Counted from the first letter of the stretch, positions 1 to 12,209 are shown. The stretch is 64,000 nucleotides of DNA from Trichosphaerium sp. ATCC 40318 (GCA_038496445.1 JALMLS010000277.1:1-64000), one strand, 5' to 3'. Notes: generated by a model not told the origin, from the letters alone. Made by a program: numbers and translations.

Positions 1-26
1 TGTGCATAACGGTGACTGTTTCAATA

Positions 27-498
27 GGGTTAACGAGTAAGTGGGAATTATTCCCGGTTGTGATTTGGTATGGATTTTGTCTTGGTGCTATACAATCTGT
101 TAGCCGGTAAGAAGTTCAATGGAGTAATTTCTGCTGTCTATTTTTTGTACTAAAAGTTGACTGTTTTAGCGTTTTATTTGCAAGTCTTGTTCCTCCTGGC
201 TATGAAAGCGAGTTTTTCGGGTTCTTTGAAATTACAAATCGCGGAAGTACATGGGTAGGACCTTTTGTTGCTGCTGGATTAAAGGAAGCCACTGGAACAC
301 TTAGATGGGCATTTTTATATGTTCTTGTATGCTTTGTTACCGAAACTCTTGATGAAATGTTCACAGTCTATTTAGGTAGCTTTGTTGATATCACTGCCGT
401 TAATGTACTTTGTAAATGTCAAAAAGGGTAGGGAACAAGCCATCAAAGGCGCAAAACAGCTAAACAAGATTGATGATGTTGAGTCATCAGTCGGGTAA
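27..498 (+). CDS. Atg22-like MFS transporter, 3' part
   Basis: This is the C-terminal part of an Atg22/UMF1-type major facilitator protein. In fungi Atg22 exports amino acids from the vacuole after autophagy. Three exons are readable: about 27-106, 170-326 and 376-498, with introns of 63 and 49 nt (GTAAG..TAG and GTATG..TAG). Joined, they give the family hallmark with LFASLVPPGYESEFFGFFE, then TNRGSTWVGPFV, a hydrophobic helix, and VNVKKGREQA just before the end. These are the conserved loop and last membrane helix of Atg22 proteins. The stop is TAA at 496-498. The 5' part lies outside the window, so the start and the earlier helices cannot be seen. The family call is firm; the transported substrate is inferred. 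Confidence 0.85.
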
Positions 499-1054
499 TA
501 AACTAGAATTATCCAACAGAATATGTACTTTTTCTAATACATTTTGTGGATAACAACTTCAGTTTACGCCAGTTCTTGCACTTTCAGTTCAAAGGTTGAC
601 AGCTGATTTTTTTTGCGCTCAAGAATGGTTCAAAGCAAAGAATTTCAGTGTTTGGAGGAGTTTTTAAAACAAAAGCCGTTACCGCTATGTACTCAAACAA
701 AAACCCAGCGTTAATAAGTTCTAGGGCTGAGTTGCATAACCAAGGTGGTGGGTTAGCTTTTTGATAGTATGAAGCATACAAGATGAAGTTTTCGAGGTGC
801 TATAAACAAGTGATAACTGTAATCCTGACTTAAACATACTCTTCTTTTTATCCGACAGCCCGAGTGCCATGAACTCACATTGTACAAAGGTGGACTATCT
901 CATTATCAACAGAGACTATGGTGTAATCTAATAATAGCTACAATTACAACCGCACTTTCACAGAATAGCTTTTTTTGTGTTTTCTCGGTAATAAAACACG
1001 TGGCTACTAATCTCGCTTTACCTTTGTTAATTACGCACTCACACTACTGATTTG
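499..1054. other. Intergenic stretch, no gene seen
   Basis: AT-rich spacer between the Atg22-like gene and the F-box/LRR pseudogene. No exon with sensible splice phase or recognisable protein was found on either strand. The only ORFs are short and have no recognisable motif. It probably holds the 3' end signals of the first gene. Confidence 0.5.
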
Positions 1055-2517
1055 ATGCTAAAAAATAGTTTAAACGCTGAAGATCATAGGTAAGCACTAC
1101 ATTACTCTATATCGCATTCTAACGCAATCAAAAGAGCGCAAATAAGCATATTAGACTTCCCAACAGAGATTTTAGCAACCATCTTACGCCAAACTACAAA
1201 AGCACGTTTTGCAGCTTGTCAAACCTGTCATCGGTTTGCCTCTATCATCCATGACATTATAGGATACTCAAAGGTTTGTATTTCAAGTGTTGCGCAGGCA
1301 AAAGCACTCTTACGACATTCAAGCACTCTTCAGCACACGAAAGTCAAAATTTTGTACAAACAATTATGGTGTCCTGATGATGTTGTCAAAGCACTTGCTG
1401 GCATTCGTTCAATCGATATTAATTCTTGCAGTGTAACAGATGAAGCCATCAAGGCACTGTCTGGCGTTCATACCATTAATATAAAATTTTGTAATTGTAT
1501 TACAGACGAAGGTGTCAAGGCACTTTCTGGTGTCCACACTATTGGTCTCAGTTTTACAAAAATAACAGATAAAGGGTTAAAAGCTCTTTCTGGCGTCCAC
1601 ACTATTAATCTCACTTTTACAAAAATAACAGATGAAGGGATAAAAGCTCTTCTGGTGTACATAAAATTACTCTCGGTTCTACAAATGTAACAGATGAAGG
1701 GTTAAAAGCTCTTTCTGGTGTACATGAAATTGATCTTAGTGGATGTAACAACATAACAGACAAAGGAATAACAGCCCTTTCTGGTGTACACACTATTGAT
1801 GTCGGTTCTACAAAAATAACAGATGAAGGGTTAAAAGCTCTTTCTGGTGTACACACTATTGATCTCACTTATACAAGAATAACAGATGAAGGGATAAAAG
1901 CTCTTTCTGGTGTACATAAAATTAATCTCTGTTCTAGAAATGTAACAGATGAAGGGATAAAAGCTCTTTCTGGTGTACACACTATTAATCTCGGTTCTAC
2001 AAAAATAACAGATGAAGGGCTAGTAGCTCTTTCTGGAGTACATGAAATTAACCTGGTGGGTTGTAAAGGTATTTCAGATTACGGCATAAAGGCTCTTTCT
2101 GGCGTACATAAGATTGAGCTTAATGGATGTAAAAACATAACAGACAAAGGGATAACAGCTCTTTCTGGTGTACACACTATTAATCTTGGTTCTACAAATG
2201 TAACAGATGAAGGGATAAAAGCTCTTTCTGGTGTACACACTATTAATCTCAGTTTTACAAAAATAACAGATGAAGGGCTAGTAGCTCTTTCTGGAGTACA
2301 TGAAATTAACCTGGTGGGTTGTAAAGGTATTTCAGATTATGGCATAAAGGCTCTTTCTGGTGTACACACTATTGATGTCGGTTTCACAAATATAACAGAT
2401 GAAGGGCTAGTAGCCCTTTCTAGTGCCCACAAAATTGGTCTACGAGGGTGTCAAGGCATAACAGATGACGGTGTCATATCTCTTTCTAGTGTACATACAA
2501 TTATAGGCCGACATTGA
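1055..2517 (+). pseudogene. F-box/LRR protein gene broken by frameshift
   Basis: An F-box-like start is followed by about 15 cysteine-containing LRRs of 20-24 residues with core ITDEGIKALSGVHTINL. The F-box part is near 1155-1270 (FPTEILATILRQ, then AACQTCHRF). Around 1651-1657 the repeat reads gctcttctggtg where its neighbours read gctctttctggtg. Loss of one T throws the frame, which resumes cleanly to the stop at 2515-2517. A second defect is likely at 1159-1160: an exon from ATG 1055 spliced over about 1090-1154 leads into LPxEIL only if one extra C is ignored. The intact paralogue at 4373-5737 shows what a whole copy looks like. Near-identical repeats favour slippage or sequencing error as the cause, so a working allele cannot be excluded. 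F-box/LRR proteins usually serve as SCF ubiquitin ligase adaptors. Confidence 0.75.
1400..2510 (+). repeat. Tandem LRR-coding repeats (60-72 nt units)
   Basis: Consecutive units carry the near-constant stretch aacagatgaagggataaaag followed by ctctttctggtgtacacact. Adjacent units are so alike that recent duplication or gene conversion is likely. Two units of the form GCKGISDYGIKALSG, at about 2060 and 2320, are nearly identical over more than 60 nt. Confidence 0.85.
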
Positions 2518-2646
2518 GCGGTGTTTATGAAACGTAGTGTACTACCAGAAGTGCTTACTCCAGATTAGCTTTAGAAAAAATAAAAGATTCCATTCATCAA
2601 TTTCAGACTTGCTACCCACTATTAAGTCTCTTTTTTATTAAAAGCA

Positions 2647-4151
2647 ATGGGAGGTAGGCTGAGCACGATCATACACAGTCCAGACCAAACCCTATTGTGG
2701 AATTTGCTGCCTAATGAAGTGTTTGTTCAAATCCTTTTTAAATTACCTGTTATTTCTGTTATAAGCCTGGGTACGCGTAAATACTGTTTTCAAATAAATA
2801 CAGCATAAACAATTTCGTTAAACATTCCGTTAACGTTTTAAAAAGGAGCCACGTGTCATGAAATACATGATAGAACCTGTTTTAATGAATACTATTGGAA
2901 GAAAACATGCTTACAATCGTTTTACGTTTCAAAAGCGTTAAAGTCGAAGTACACGTCTTGGTATAATGTAAGATACTAGGTTTACGCCGAATCCGTTATG
3001 CTAAAGCTCTATTAAGGTGTATAAAGAAATATCAAAGTCGGAAAAGATAAATATTGTCATTTACAGCTACAAGATGCACAAGGTGTTTAAGAAAATGTTC
3101 AACATAGATACAGTCACTGACCGAAGTGCACATACAAATGAACACTACAACACATGGGAAAACGTGGAAGAAGGATATGTTAGGCATTGTGTACGTCGTT
3201 GATTTTGAAGAAACACGAAATAAATCACGTGCCAACTTAGAAAACTAGAAAACTCTCCTATAGCGTCTACGCAAGGAAGCAGTCTTGACCGCCTTTAACA
3301 TAGCTGTAAGATAAACTTTCTTATCTAGTTCCAACGACTAAGATACTATAAGCTCGTTTATTAACCTAATAGTTGTGCCCATCCTGCAACTTATGTTTCT
3401 TTTTTCTTTCAATTAAACAACTTATTTTGTACTCTCATGGATACTAATGCTTCGTTATAGGTTGTCGTTTCTGACATTTGTATTGAAAATAGTAAACAAC
3501 TAGTGCGCATTCAACTAGTAATGTACCACAACTTGGATGGATTCGAAATGGCCATTGGGTACTACTCAATAAAAACCACTTAAACAAACGCATAGTTTTA
3601 GGCCAAGGATGCTGCTGTTCCCAAAAAACAACAAAACTTCTATTTTAATGGAAGATGTATCCCTTAGGAAAACGGTAATAACTAACTATATCACCTGATT
3701 TTCACGTGACTTACAAAAACAAACATTGGAAAAAGTACACTTTTTTATTCGATTTTCATTCTTTTCATAGGGAGATGTAGAGTATATTTTACATGCAAGA
3801 AGGGGATCAACAGATGGAATAGCATTCAAAGAGAATAGTTCAGAAAGCAGAGTACATTTAAAGTACTCCGATAATCTTCTACAAATACTTGAATCTCTTC
3901 TCTCTTTTTACTTTTCACAACAAAATCAGACAGCCAAGGGTGGCTTTGACATTATTCAAAAGGTACAATAGTAACGATTCTTTAGTAGCAAATACTCAGT
4001 TGTTTGCTAGGGACGCTGGACGAGTTGTGTTGATATTTCACCTGACCCTTGGGATTACAGAGAATTTGGATTAGGAAAGTTACCAAAATTATTTCTTGAA
4101 AGTAGATTCACATGGATAAAGCCACCATGTTTCAGGTGTGGTATGGGCTAA
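2647..4151 (+). CDS. F-box protein with unrecognised C-terminal region
   Basis: Starts at ATG 2647 (MGGRLSTIIHSPDQ). An F-box follows: LLPNEVFVQILFKLP at residues about 18-32, then SLG, and TCHEIHDRTCFNEYYWKKTC across the first intron. Exons by phase: 2647-2770, 2849-2967, 3017-3190, 3264-3305, 3461-3558, 3602-3674, 3771-3962 and 4011-4151. Introns are mostly 43-96 nt; the one at 3306-3460 is longer and may hide a further exon. The C-terminal part (KTGDVEYILHARRGSTDGIA, then SPDPWDYREFGLGKLPKLF and FTWIKPPCFRCGMG) matches no family I can name and may be the substrate-binding part. It lies between two F-box/LRR genes on the same strand, but has no LRRs. Gene and F-box are well supported; the middle exons less so. 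Confidence 0.65.
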
Positions 4152-4372
4152 CCATAAAAGAGCTCTTCGTTAAAGTAGCTTTAAAACAACAAAACTAGAG
4201 AAGGAAAACTGGAGTCACTAAACGACAAATTGTCAACATTTGTCATACATATTGGTTGTAGCAGCATTTTGATTTGGTATCATCAGGTTGAGACACTGTT
4301 GACTAAATAAAATTAGTGTAAAGACGAACCTGGCCTCACATAGTACTCCTTAATAAGTATGCTGTTGTCACG

Positions 4373-5737
4373 ATGAATCGTTTATTGACATTGAGGCTTA
4401 AACTATTAAGTCAACTTTGTAAGTACAAAAAAAGTTGTAACATGGAGAGCAACGGTTCAAATAGGAGTATATTTGAGCTCACAGCGCTTCCGGTTGAGAT
4501 AATAGTTCATATCTTAAAGTCTGGAACGTTTACGCTGCGGTCAGCCCAAACGTGTCATTTATTGCGAGATATCGTACACAACCACGTGGGATACAAAGAA
4601 ATTAGAGTTAAGAGCGAAGATGAGTTATTTATGCTTTCTGGCAGTCCTTTGCTTCAGAATACACGTATTTCATTGTACAAGTTTCGTGAGGTTACTAACG
4701 ACAGCCACTTGCGTTTACTTTCAGGAGTACAATCAATAGACTTGAGGGGTTGTAACGGAATAACAGATGAAGGCATCCAGGCACTGTCCGGAGTACACCA
4801 AATTAATCTATCAAACACAAACATAAGTAATGAAGGCCTAAAGGCGTTGGCAGGTGTACACGAAATAGACTTATATAAGTGTGCAGAAATAACACGTGGA
4901 GGTGTTAAAGTATTGGCTGGCGTACACACAATTAATTTATACTATGTAGATGTATGCGATGAGGATCTCAAGGCATTGGCTGGCGTGTATAACATCAACT
5001 TGGCTTTTTGTTCTGGAATAACAGATGCAGGAGTTAAATCGCTGGCTGGTGTTAGTAAGATTGATTTATCACACACAGCAATTACAGATGAAGGGTTGAG
5101 AGCACTTGCAGGTGTTATAAAAATCACATTGACTCGTTGTAAGGAAATAACAGATGAAGGAGTCAAAGCTTTGGCTGGTGTAAAGAAAATCAACTTGTCC
5201 AAGTGTAGACAGATAACTGATGAGGGCATCAAAGCGTTATCTGGTGTAGAGACTATCGACTTAAAGTTTTGTTGCAAAATAACAGATGAAGGCATAAAGG
5301 CGCTGTCTGGTGTAAAACAAATTAACTTAGCTTCATTATACAAAATCACAGATGAAGGTCTCAAGGCATTGGCTGGTGTGAAGGATATTTCTTTGCAAGA
5401 CTGCACATTAATAACAGATGAGGGTATTGCTGCATTAGTTGGAGTACAGATCATTGATTTATCATCAACAAATGTTGGTGATAAGAGCTTGAAAGTATTA
5501 TCAGGTGCACACCGTATAAAATTAAGCAGTTGTCAAAGAATAACAGATGAAGGCATCAAGTCATTGGCTAATGTTAACACATTATACTTTAAGTGTTGTA
5601 CAACAATAACAGATGAGGGGCTCAAGGCATTAACTGGAGTAACTTGTATTTATTTACGTGATTGTATCAATATAAGTGACGAGGCCATGAATATATTACG
5701 TACACAAGGTGTACGTGTATATGACCTTTCATTCTAA
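4373..5737 (+). CDS. F-box/LRR protein, intact, single exon
   Basis: A 454-residue uninterrupted frame. The F-box-like segment is at residues about 37-75 (LTALPVEIIVHILKS, then AQTCHLLRDIV). About 14 cysteine-containing (AMN1/FBXL-type) LRRs follow, with core ITDEGIKALAGVKKINL, to the stop at 5735-5737. An internal ATG at 4442 (MESNGSNRSIFEL) is an alternative start; the first ATG adds 23 basic residues. Proteins of this design normally bind Skp1 through the F-box and a target through the LRR solenoid. Here repeats are more varied than in the broken copy upstream, which suggests selection on individual repeats. Long antisense frames in this gene are shadows of the repeat. Confidence 0.85.
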   Translation: MNRLLTLRLKLLSQLCKYKKSCNMESNGSNRSIFELTALPVEIIVHILKSGTFTLRSAQTCHLLRDIVHNHVGYKEIRVKSEDELFMLSGSPLLQNTRISLYKFREVTNDSHLRLLSGVQSIDLRGCNGITDEGIQALSGVHQINLSNTNISNEGLKALAGVHEIDLYKCAEITRGGVKVLAGVHTINLYYVDVCDEDLKALAGVYNINLAFCSGITDAGVKSLAGVSKIDLSHTAITDEGLRALAGVIKITLTRCKEITDEGVKALAGVKKINLSKCRQITDEGIKALSGVETIDLKFCCKITDEGIKALSGVKQINLASLYKITDEGLKALAGVKDISLQDCTLITDEGIAALVGVQIIDLSSTNVGDKSLKVLSGAHRIKLSSCQRITDEGIKSLANVNTLYFKCCTTITDEGLKALTGVTCIYLRDCINISDEAMNILRTQGVRVYDLSF

Positions 5738-5817
5738 CTTTATTTGGTTTTTTTTCATCTTGAAAGAGCACCTAATTGGTGATTGTTGTCCCCCTGTAAA
5801 TATGTGTTACCACCATT

Positions 5818-5970
5818 GGATATCGGATGTTCGAACCAGTGGACAGCGGTTGAACGGTAATGTACCCTCTGATGTTTATAGTTATGCCATATTGCTCGAG
5901 CAAGTACAGTATAATATTTGTCGTCTCATGTTATTTGCTTTCGCTTCTAGGTGATTGCAGAGGTAAAACA
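5818..5970 (+). pseudogene. Possible protein-kinase relic
   Basis: A short frame reads SDVRTSGQRLNGNVPSDVYS and continues YAILLEQ. A plausible 48-nt intron (about 5901-5948) leads to VIAE. PSDVYSYAILL resembles kinase subdomain IX of TKL-type kinases (SDVYSFGxxLWE). The activation loop and APE motif that should precede it are missing and no further kinase exons follow, so this would be a decayed fragment. The similarity is only about 20 residues long and could be chance. Confidence 0.25.
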
Positions 5971-6057
5971 TTAGAACAAGTAACATATGTACAAATAGTG
6001 ACTATAGCAGTAAACAAAACGAAACGCGATTTACGAAGTGCTTATTTATTATCCAAG

Positions 6058-9000
6058 CTAGCGAAATTGGTAAGACGTGTTATGTGTTGGATAAGATGAT
6101 GTTCTTTGTGGTGATCTTCGCGCTGGACTGTTAGTTGTAAAGTTTGTATTATAGTCATAACTGGCCGTAGGATCATATGGGGGAGAAGATGAAGGGGACC
6201 TGTAGTAGAGTCAGTGGTGTCTTAGCGAGGGAAAAATTGAGTTTTCTAAGGTAAGAAAATAATAAGAAAAAAATACCTTCGTGGTTTAGTTGCAGTAGAT
6301 ACTACAGAAGGTCTGTATCTTTCTTGATTAGAATGTCTTCTATCTCTATGTGTCTACATAAAATACAAAATAAGTCAAAGGTATTACCGGAATAGAGATA
6401 TTTGACGTACAGGTGAAGTAGCACTCTTTTGAGGCTTTTTTTTAGGTTTTACAAAATCGTCAACGTGTGTTGATGCTGGACGACTTGTGTTTGGTTTCCT
6501 TGTACGAAATGGGTCACGTACTACACGCTTAGCATTATTCTTAAAAGACAGCTTCGATACATCAGTAGCCTTCTCTGGACGACGTTCAGACTTTTTCGTT
6601 TCTGGTTTTTTTTCAATCTTAAAGTATTCCTCATCTGCTTTGATGTAGTTATGGAACATATCCGCTTTGGATAGAATATTTATACAATCTTCCAACTCTT
6701 GCTCAATATTGGTTACAATAACACAACGTGTTTCCATCCTATGAGTAAGTGGTAAATATAAAAGTTTCCTCTTTTTTTTGCTCTAGGTTTTTTTTACCGT
6801 TCTTTGTATGTTCGTGGTGCACTGTACTCTGGTACACCTTGATGCTGCATCAACGAAATCTTTGATTGTAATTCTTTAACTCTAGAAACCAAATCATCTT
6901 GAGGCTACAAAGAGTTAATAAAGATACAAGTCAAAAGACTTTGACAATGACCAAATTATCAAAAAAAAAAACCCAGAAAAAACGTGTTCTCTTACCTTTA
7001 CCAAATCAGTAAACTTACTGAATACTACAACTGTATCTGCAGCTGTATCACTTCTAGCAACACCAGATATAAAACTAAATAATTGTTGCGACAATGCCGA
7101 ATGAACAACAATATTCTCCAAAAATGTTAAAAGAGATTGTATCACAACATTAGATGACGCATTGTCTTTTTTGAATTTCTCACATACATCAAGCAAAGAT
7201 GTAAGAGGATAAGCAATGCTTTGATTAATACCATGATCTCTACCATGTCTCTTATTCTTATGGCTAGAAACCCAATTACTAAGTATTTGTTGAGCACCAT
7301 AAAGTGTCTGGCAAGTTACTGATAGTATGTACAGAGCACCAACACATTTTTGTGCATTAGTAGAATTGTCAAGTACTGTCTTTAGTCCATTGATGATTGC
7401 ATCGAATGTGCTGGCAGCAGGTAATGCCTCGATGATAGATAACCCTTCTTGATGCATTAATGGTCTATTACTAGCCAAGTGTATGCGATAGTCACAGATA
7501 TTTTGTATTATCTTAAAGCAAAGTCCATTCACAACATCACCATAATTTGAAGTTAATACTGTAATAAAAGGGTTGATAGCGCCATCACATATTGAGAATA
7601 GGATCTTTCCAGAAGGTTGTAATGATATACGCCATACCAAGAATATAATACGAGAAAGTGCTTCCTCAGAAATGTTTGTAGTGTCGCTCATTTTATCACT
7701 AGATAACAACTTAAAAACAACTTAAAAACATTTTTCTTTGAAAATAAACCATCAAAATTGACGACGTACTCTTCTTTGATTGATTCATCCATCTGATCAC
7801 TTAAGAGCTTTACAAGCGCTTTGAATAACTAATTCATTTTTAATAAAAAAGTATCCGATAGCAGTTAATGAGGACGTACTTTTGCGGCTGGAGTACCACC
7901 AAGGTCAACTATTTTACAAAATACAGAGCTTAAACGTTCAAATATAATTTGCGAGTTTGTCAAAGCAAGAGTATCCACAAACTCTCCTAGTTTACCTAGA
8001 TTATATAGTTAAGATAACAAATAACTACCTTTAATAAACAAACCATACCTCTCTTTATAAAATCGCACTGATCAAGCCAAAATTTACGTTTCAAAATTTC
8101 TTTATTAGCAATCTCAGCCAATGAACTGTTTTGCATGTCATTGGTTTTAAAAGGTACTGGTAACACCTCAAGTAACTGTTAGTGATACACAACATGGATT
8201 TAAACATATACAGACGTACAGGAGGTAATATATTATCAAGTAATACCAAGGTACTATAAAAGTACTTTGGACAAGAATAAGAAAACTCCATAATTCTTGG
8301 TAACATTGAATTCTTTCTTGCTCCTTTCCAACGAGAAAATATATTATAAGTCTGTTTGTGTATATTTGTAATCAGATTCGTCTTTCTGCTCCCTAATGAA
8401 TGTGGTGCACTCAATGGCAAGCAAGTCGTTGTTGAATAAATCTACATTTGTATGAGCTCAAAGAGAAGAAACTAAAAACAAAGAAAAAAAATCACGTGAT
8501 GTGTACCTCCAGAATTACATTGAGCAACGCTGTGTTCGAATATGTAGCTAAATCAGGAAGCTGAATAAACATAGAACACAGAAGTTTAAGCGAAGCTAAA
8601 ACAACACCAAGCTCAATACATTCTTGGTTGATATCCACAAACACGTATTTAGAATCCTAAAAATACTATTAGATAATGCGTACAACAACAAAAAGTTACC
8701 CATTTTGAGTCTAGTTGAGTGGACATATTCAAAAGGATCTTAGTTATGTGTTCTGTCGTATCTTGACTGAATAGCATTATACATGTGTCCATATTATGTG
8801 CAACAGCTGTAAGTACTCGTAATGATGAAGTGAGCGTAATCATTGTATCCAAAGTGTATAGCTGAGAAGACTCAGAAGTATCTAAATAATAATTAAATAA
8901 CATTCCCTCTAAAGGAATAAAAACGTACCTTCTGTTTCAGAGGCTGTAGAGTCTAATAGGTTGACAACAGCTTCAATCTATATCTCGTTATGTAAATTCT

Positions 9001-11885
9001 TTTAAACACAATACTTACCCCGTCTTGATTAAGTAAAAGAGCTGGGTGAAGCCACTTTACAATCTGTACAAGGCTCGCGTGGAATTCTTTGGACCAATTC
9101 TTTTTCTTCTTCTCGCCTCCTTGTGCAATATCTTCAACAATATCAACAACCATCATATGCATGTCTGCACCCTAGTAACTGTATCAAGATCATTGTATTT
9201 TACTAGATATAATCACTTACTTCTGTAACGACTGCGTTCACACTTGATTCACGTTGAAGGATATAAAGTAGTAGTTGTATAGCATACTGGAATAACTGCG
9301 GCTCATCTAGTAATTTAATAAGCACACCAAATACCATGATTACTTCATACCCATTAATTCTTCATTCGGAGACGAGAGAACTTGTAGAATAGTAGACATG
9401 CCTTCACTTTGCAAGAGAGTAGACACTACTGCTGCTGCGCCAACATTTGTAGTACACAAAGTATTCAAGTCACGCAATACACTAATACGTGTAGCTGTAA
9501 TAATCTTAATCAAAAGGTATCATTATATGTTTGTCACGCACCTGTGGATGTTGCTTGTACAAGCTTTTCTACTTGACGTAGACCTTCCTATAGATACAAT
9601 AAACAAAAAATTTCAAAAAGCACGTGGATTTTAAGTACCATATGATAAGCCAATTGATACCCAAGGATTCTCCCAGTACAAAGATCAGGGTATTTAATGC
9701 AAGATGAGATATCAGGACAACTATACTCTTCTCCTTCTTCAGCACTAAACCCTGGTTACAACAAACTCAAAGGAAATAAATAACGTACCCTTCCATTAAA
9801 ATGCCTTTCATTGTAGTAACCAAATTAGCATGTTTTGCCAAATAAGCCAAGCCACCGCGTGTCTTCAAAAAGAATAATAGAATAGAGCGAATATGTTGAA
9901 ATATGTACAAGAATACGCTTGATTGACGGACTACTGGACTTGCCAAAAGTAACAGAAGTAGAAGCAATAACCGCCTTGCCTGAATCCAAAATAAGCAAAG
10001 AATTTGGAGAGATCTAAAACAGTACGAACATCTAATAAGTTCTCTACACCTTGAGACATGTCTAATTCCTCTTTTACCATATTTGGTTCAATTTCAGCTC
10101 TCCATGGCATTTGGTATGATGGGGAGCTTAGAGTAATGCAAAGAGAGTGCAATTGCTAAGAACAACAAATATTAGATTTTTCGAGTTTCCAAGTTTTAGC
10201 TTTGTAGCTTTGGTGATAAATAGAACGTACCCTAAGAGAAACAACAATTGGTTCTACAAGTTCTGCACTAAATATAAAGTTAGCAAAGAGATTTCAACTA
10301 ACCACAGTGTTTATACAACGTACGTTGAGTCACCCCAATCTGACGAACCAATGATAACTTCAACTTGAAGATCAAACTTTGTTAAACAATCATAAAGATG
10401 AGCAATTTTTGTTATCTCTTCCAAAACGCTTATGACACGAGGTGATTGAGGTTGTGTTAATAGTTTAACGCAAACTTGATACCCATGTTCAGTTTCTGCC
10501 TCATCATACATGCTAATACTTGAAGACAAAACAGCTGAGTTTAAGAACTTGTCAGCTGCCACTGAATGCGTCAAACAGCTTCTCAGAGCTGTCAGCACTT
10601 GCAATTTTAGTTGGGATGTCATCTCTAGGCTATCAGCAGAAAGATGTGGATAAAAAGATTCTAAACCATCACGTTTTACAAACGCATCAACAAATCCAAG
10701 TCCAGCTCTTGCCATAGCACCCACAAGAGTTAAACTCGCTTCAAAAGCTGATAAACGTAATTTAGTATGATGCTCTCTCTAGGGTTAATACGTTAATCAA
10801 ACAAAATCAAACAAGGCATCGACTGATACGGACGTACGTCGTCATCACCAAAATCAGAGCTTAAATCCAAGAATTTTAAACAAATTGTTACAAGCTCGTC
10901 TATAATGTCATAGCATGCTTCAACTGATTCTTCAGAGTCTCCAATAGCTTCTAGTGGTAATTTTGATACATCAGATATTACACGAATTTGACGTGATACT
11001 GTTGTAGATGGAGACAAATCTTTACAAATTTCTTTCAAATCGCCAATGATTTTTAATTTTTCCTTTTTCGAAAAAAACTCCGTTAGTTTCTCTCAGACAC
11101 TACCAATTTATGTTTGGTTATATTCTTTCTGTTCTTACCTCTTCGTATGCTCCTCTTGGATTTGTTATTATAGCGCCAAACCGTTTAAAAGAGCAATTTT
11201 TTGGATTGAAAGCATATGATGGTAATAAGTCTTCTATCTTAGGATAGTCCTCTCTTGAAATACGTGGGGTGGCCCAAAGTTGATCTGCGTCTTTTTGAAA
11301 TGTTAGGCTTGTGACATTTTACGTTGAATTGGAAAGACGCTCTCAGCGACGCTGTAGAAGCTTTTTTGAGGACTAATAGTTTTTTTACCTTTGCTTTGGT
11401 TTTTCACGTATTTCTTAAGCGAAGAACCTTCTCTTCCGTACACGCAAAGGCTTACATTGTCAAAACCGCCTTTAATAACAAGTTGATCGGTTACAACCTA
11501 CATTATTCAATAAAACTCTTTGATAGTTTCGTACCTTATTAATAATGGTAAATTCGTTGTTTGTAACCTCTTCATAGTTTTCATCACATAGACATGAGTA
11601 TTTGGCTGTCTTTCCGCTGTCATCTAGCGCATACACAGCGAAAGGGAATCTCCTGGGCGTTGTCGATCTGCAATTAATCAATTTGGCGTATTGAATAAAT
11701 TTAACAAACCCTCTAAAGCTTCTGGCGCTGGGATGGTGATTAATTGGCGCCTCTCCACTGTCTAAAATGCGAATTTGCGTTACAATTACAGGTTTTTCAA
11801 ATCGCATTGTTTCCAGAGGTGGTTTGTAGTCTGCCCTATGGGCTTGCCTTTTGTAGGTGTCACAAAACAACAACTCAGACGCCAT
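6058..11885 (-). CDS. Virilizer homologue (VIRMA), m6A writer scaffold
   Basis: A long minus-strand gene of roughly twenty exons, start ATG 11885 (MASELLFCDTYKRQAH), stop at 6058-6060. The N-terminal domain matches virilizer: ELLFCDT, then METMRF-like TMRFEKPVIVTQIRILD, and DQLVIKGGFDNVSLCVYG, like the family's TDGLVLRGWYNxLTLAIYG. First exons by phase: 11885-11535, 11497-11389, 11290-11139, 11077-10838, 10778-10324 and 10267-10231; the first intron is only 37 nt. The middle is alpha-helical, repeat-like sequence typical of the family. The tail (exons at about 6737-6385 and 6200-6058) is basic, Ser/Arg/Pro-rich and disordered. Virilizer bridges WTAP and the METTL3/METTL14 methyltransferases in the nucleus. 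Finding it implies the organism makes m6A in mRNA, though the other subunits are not in the window. Confidence 0.85.
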
Positions 11886-12209
11886 AGCGTATCACCCACT
11901 CTAAAAAAGCGTTGATTAAACGGTAGCGTGGTGTCGTTGTAATGATCAACCTTCAGTGTTATTGCAAACAAGATAACGGACTGTTGTACAGGCGAAGTTA
12001 AGCCAAGGTTAGTTTCTGAGTACTACACTTCGTAAATACGCCAAAGGAGTGCTAAAACAATACACAGCCGCAGTTTGCCAAAAAAGCCAACAAGTCAAGG
12101 TTTATTTTAAGTACAACGCTAATTTACTACCAACCTTGTGTTTGCTTTGAAGGACATACACTGTACATTTTGCGCGAACATAAAAGGACGTTGATCCTAA
12201 CTCCACGCA
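11886..12209. promoter_or_regulatory. Divergent promoter region, virilizer / RasGEF-kinase
   Basis: A 324-bp spacer between two divergently transcribed long genes. It must hold both promoters. No TATA-like or other named element stands out. Confidence 0.4.

Noticed and set aside
584-781. 65-codon minus ORF in the first intergenic region
   Set aside because: No ATG-anchored exon structure and no recognisable sequence. Expected by chance at this size.
4942-5454. 170-codon antisense ORF inside the F-box/LRR gene
   Set aside because: It mirrors the LRR repeat on the other strand (STPDNALMPSSVI units) and exists only because the repeat has no stops in that frame. The same holds for the antisense frames at 1468-1868 and 4654-4929.
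5860-6099. 79-codon plus ORF at the virilizer 3' end
   Set aside because: It runs over the virilizer last exon, whose frame (PTASYDYNTNFTTNSPARRS) is supported by splice phase.
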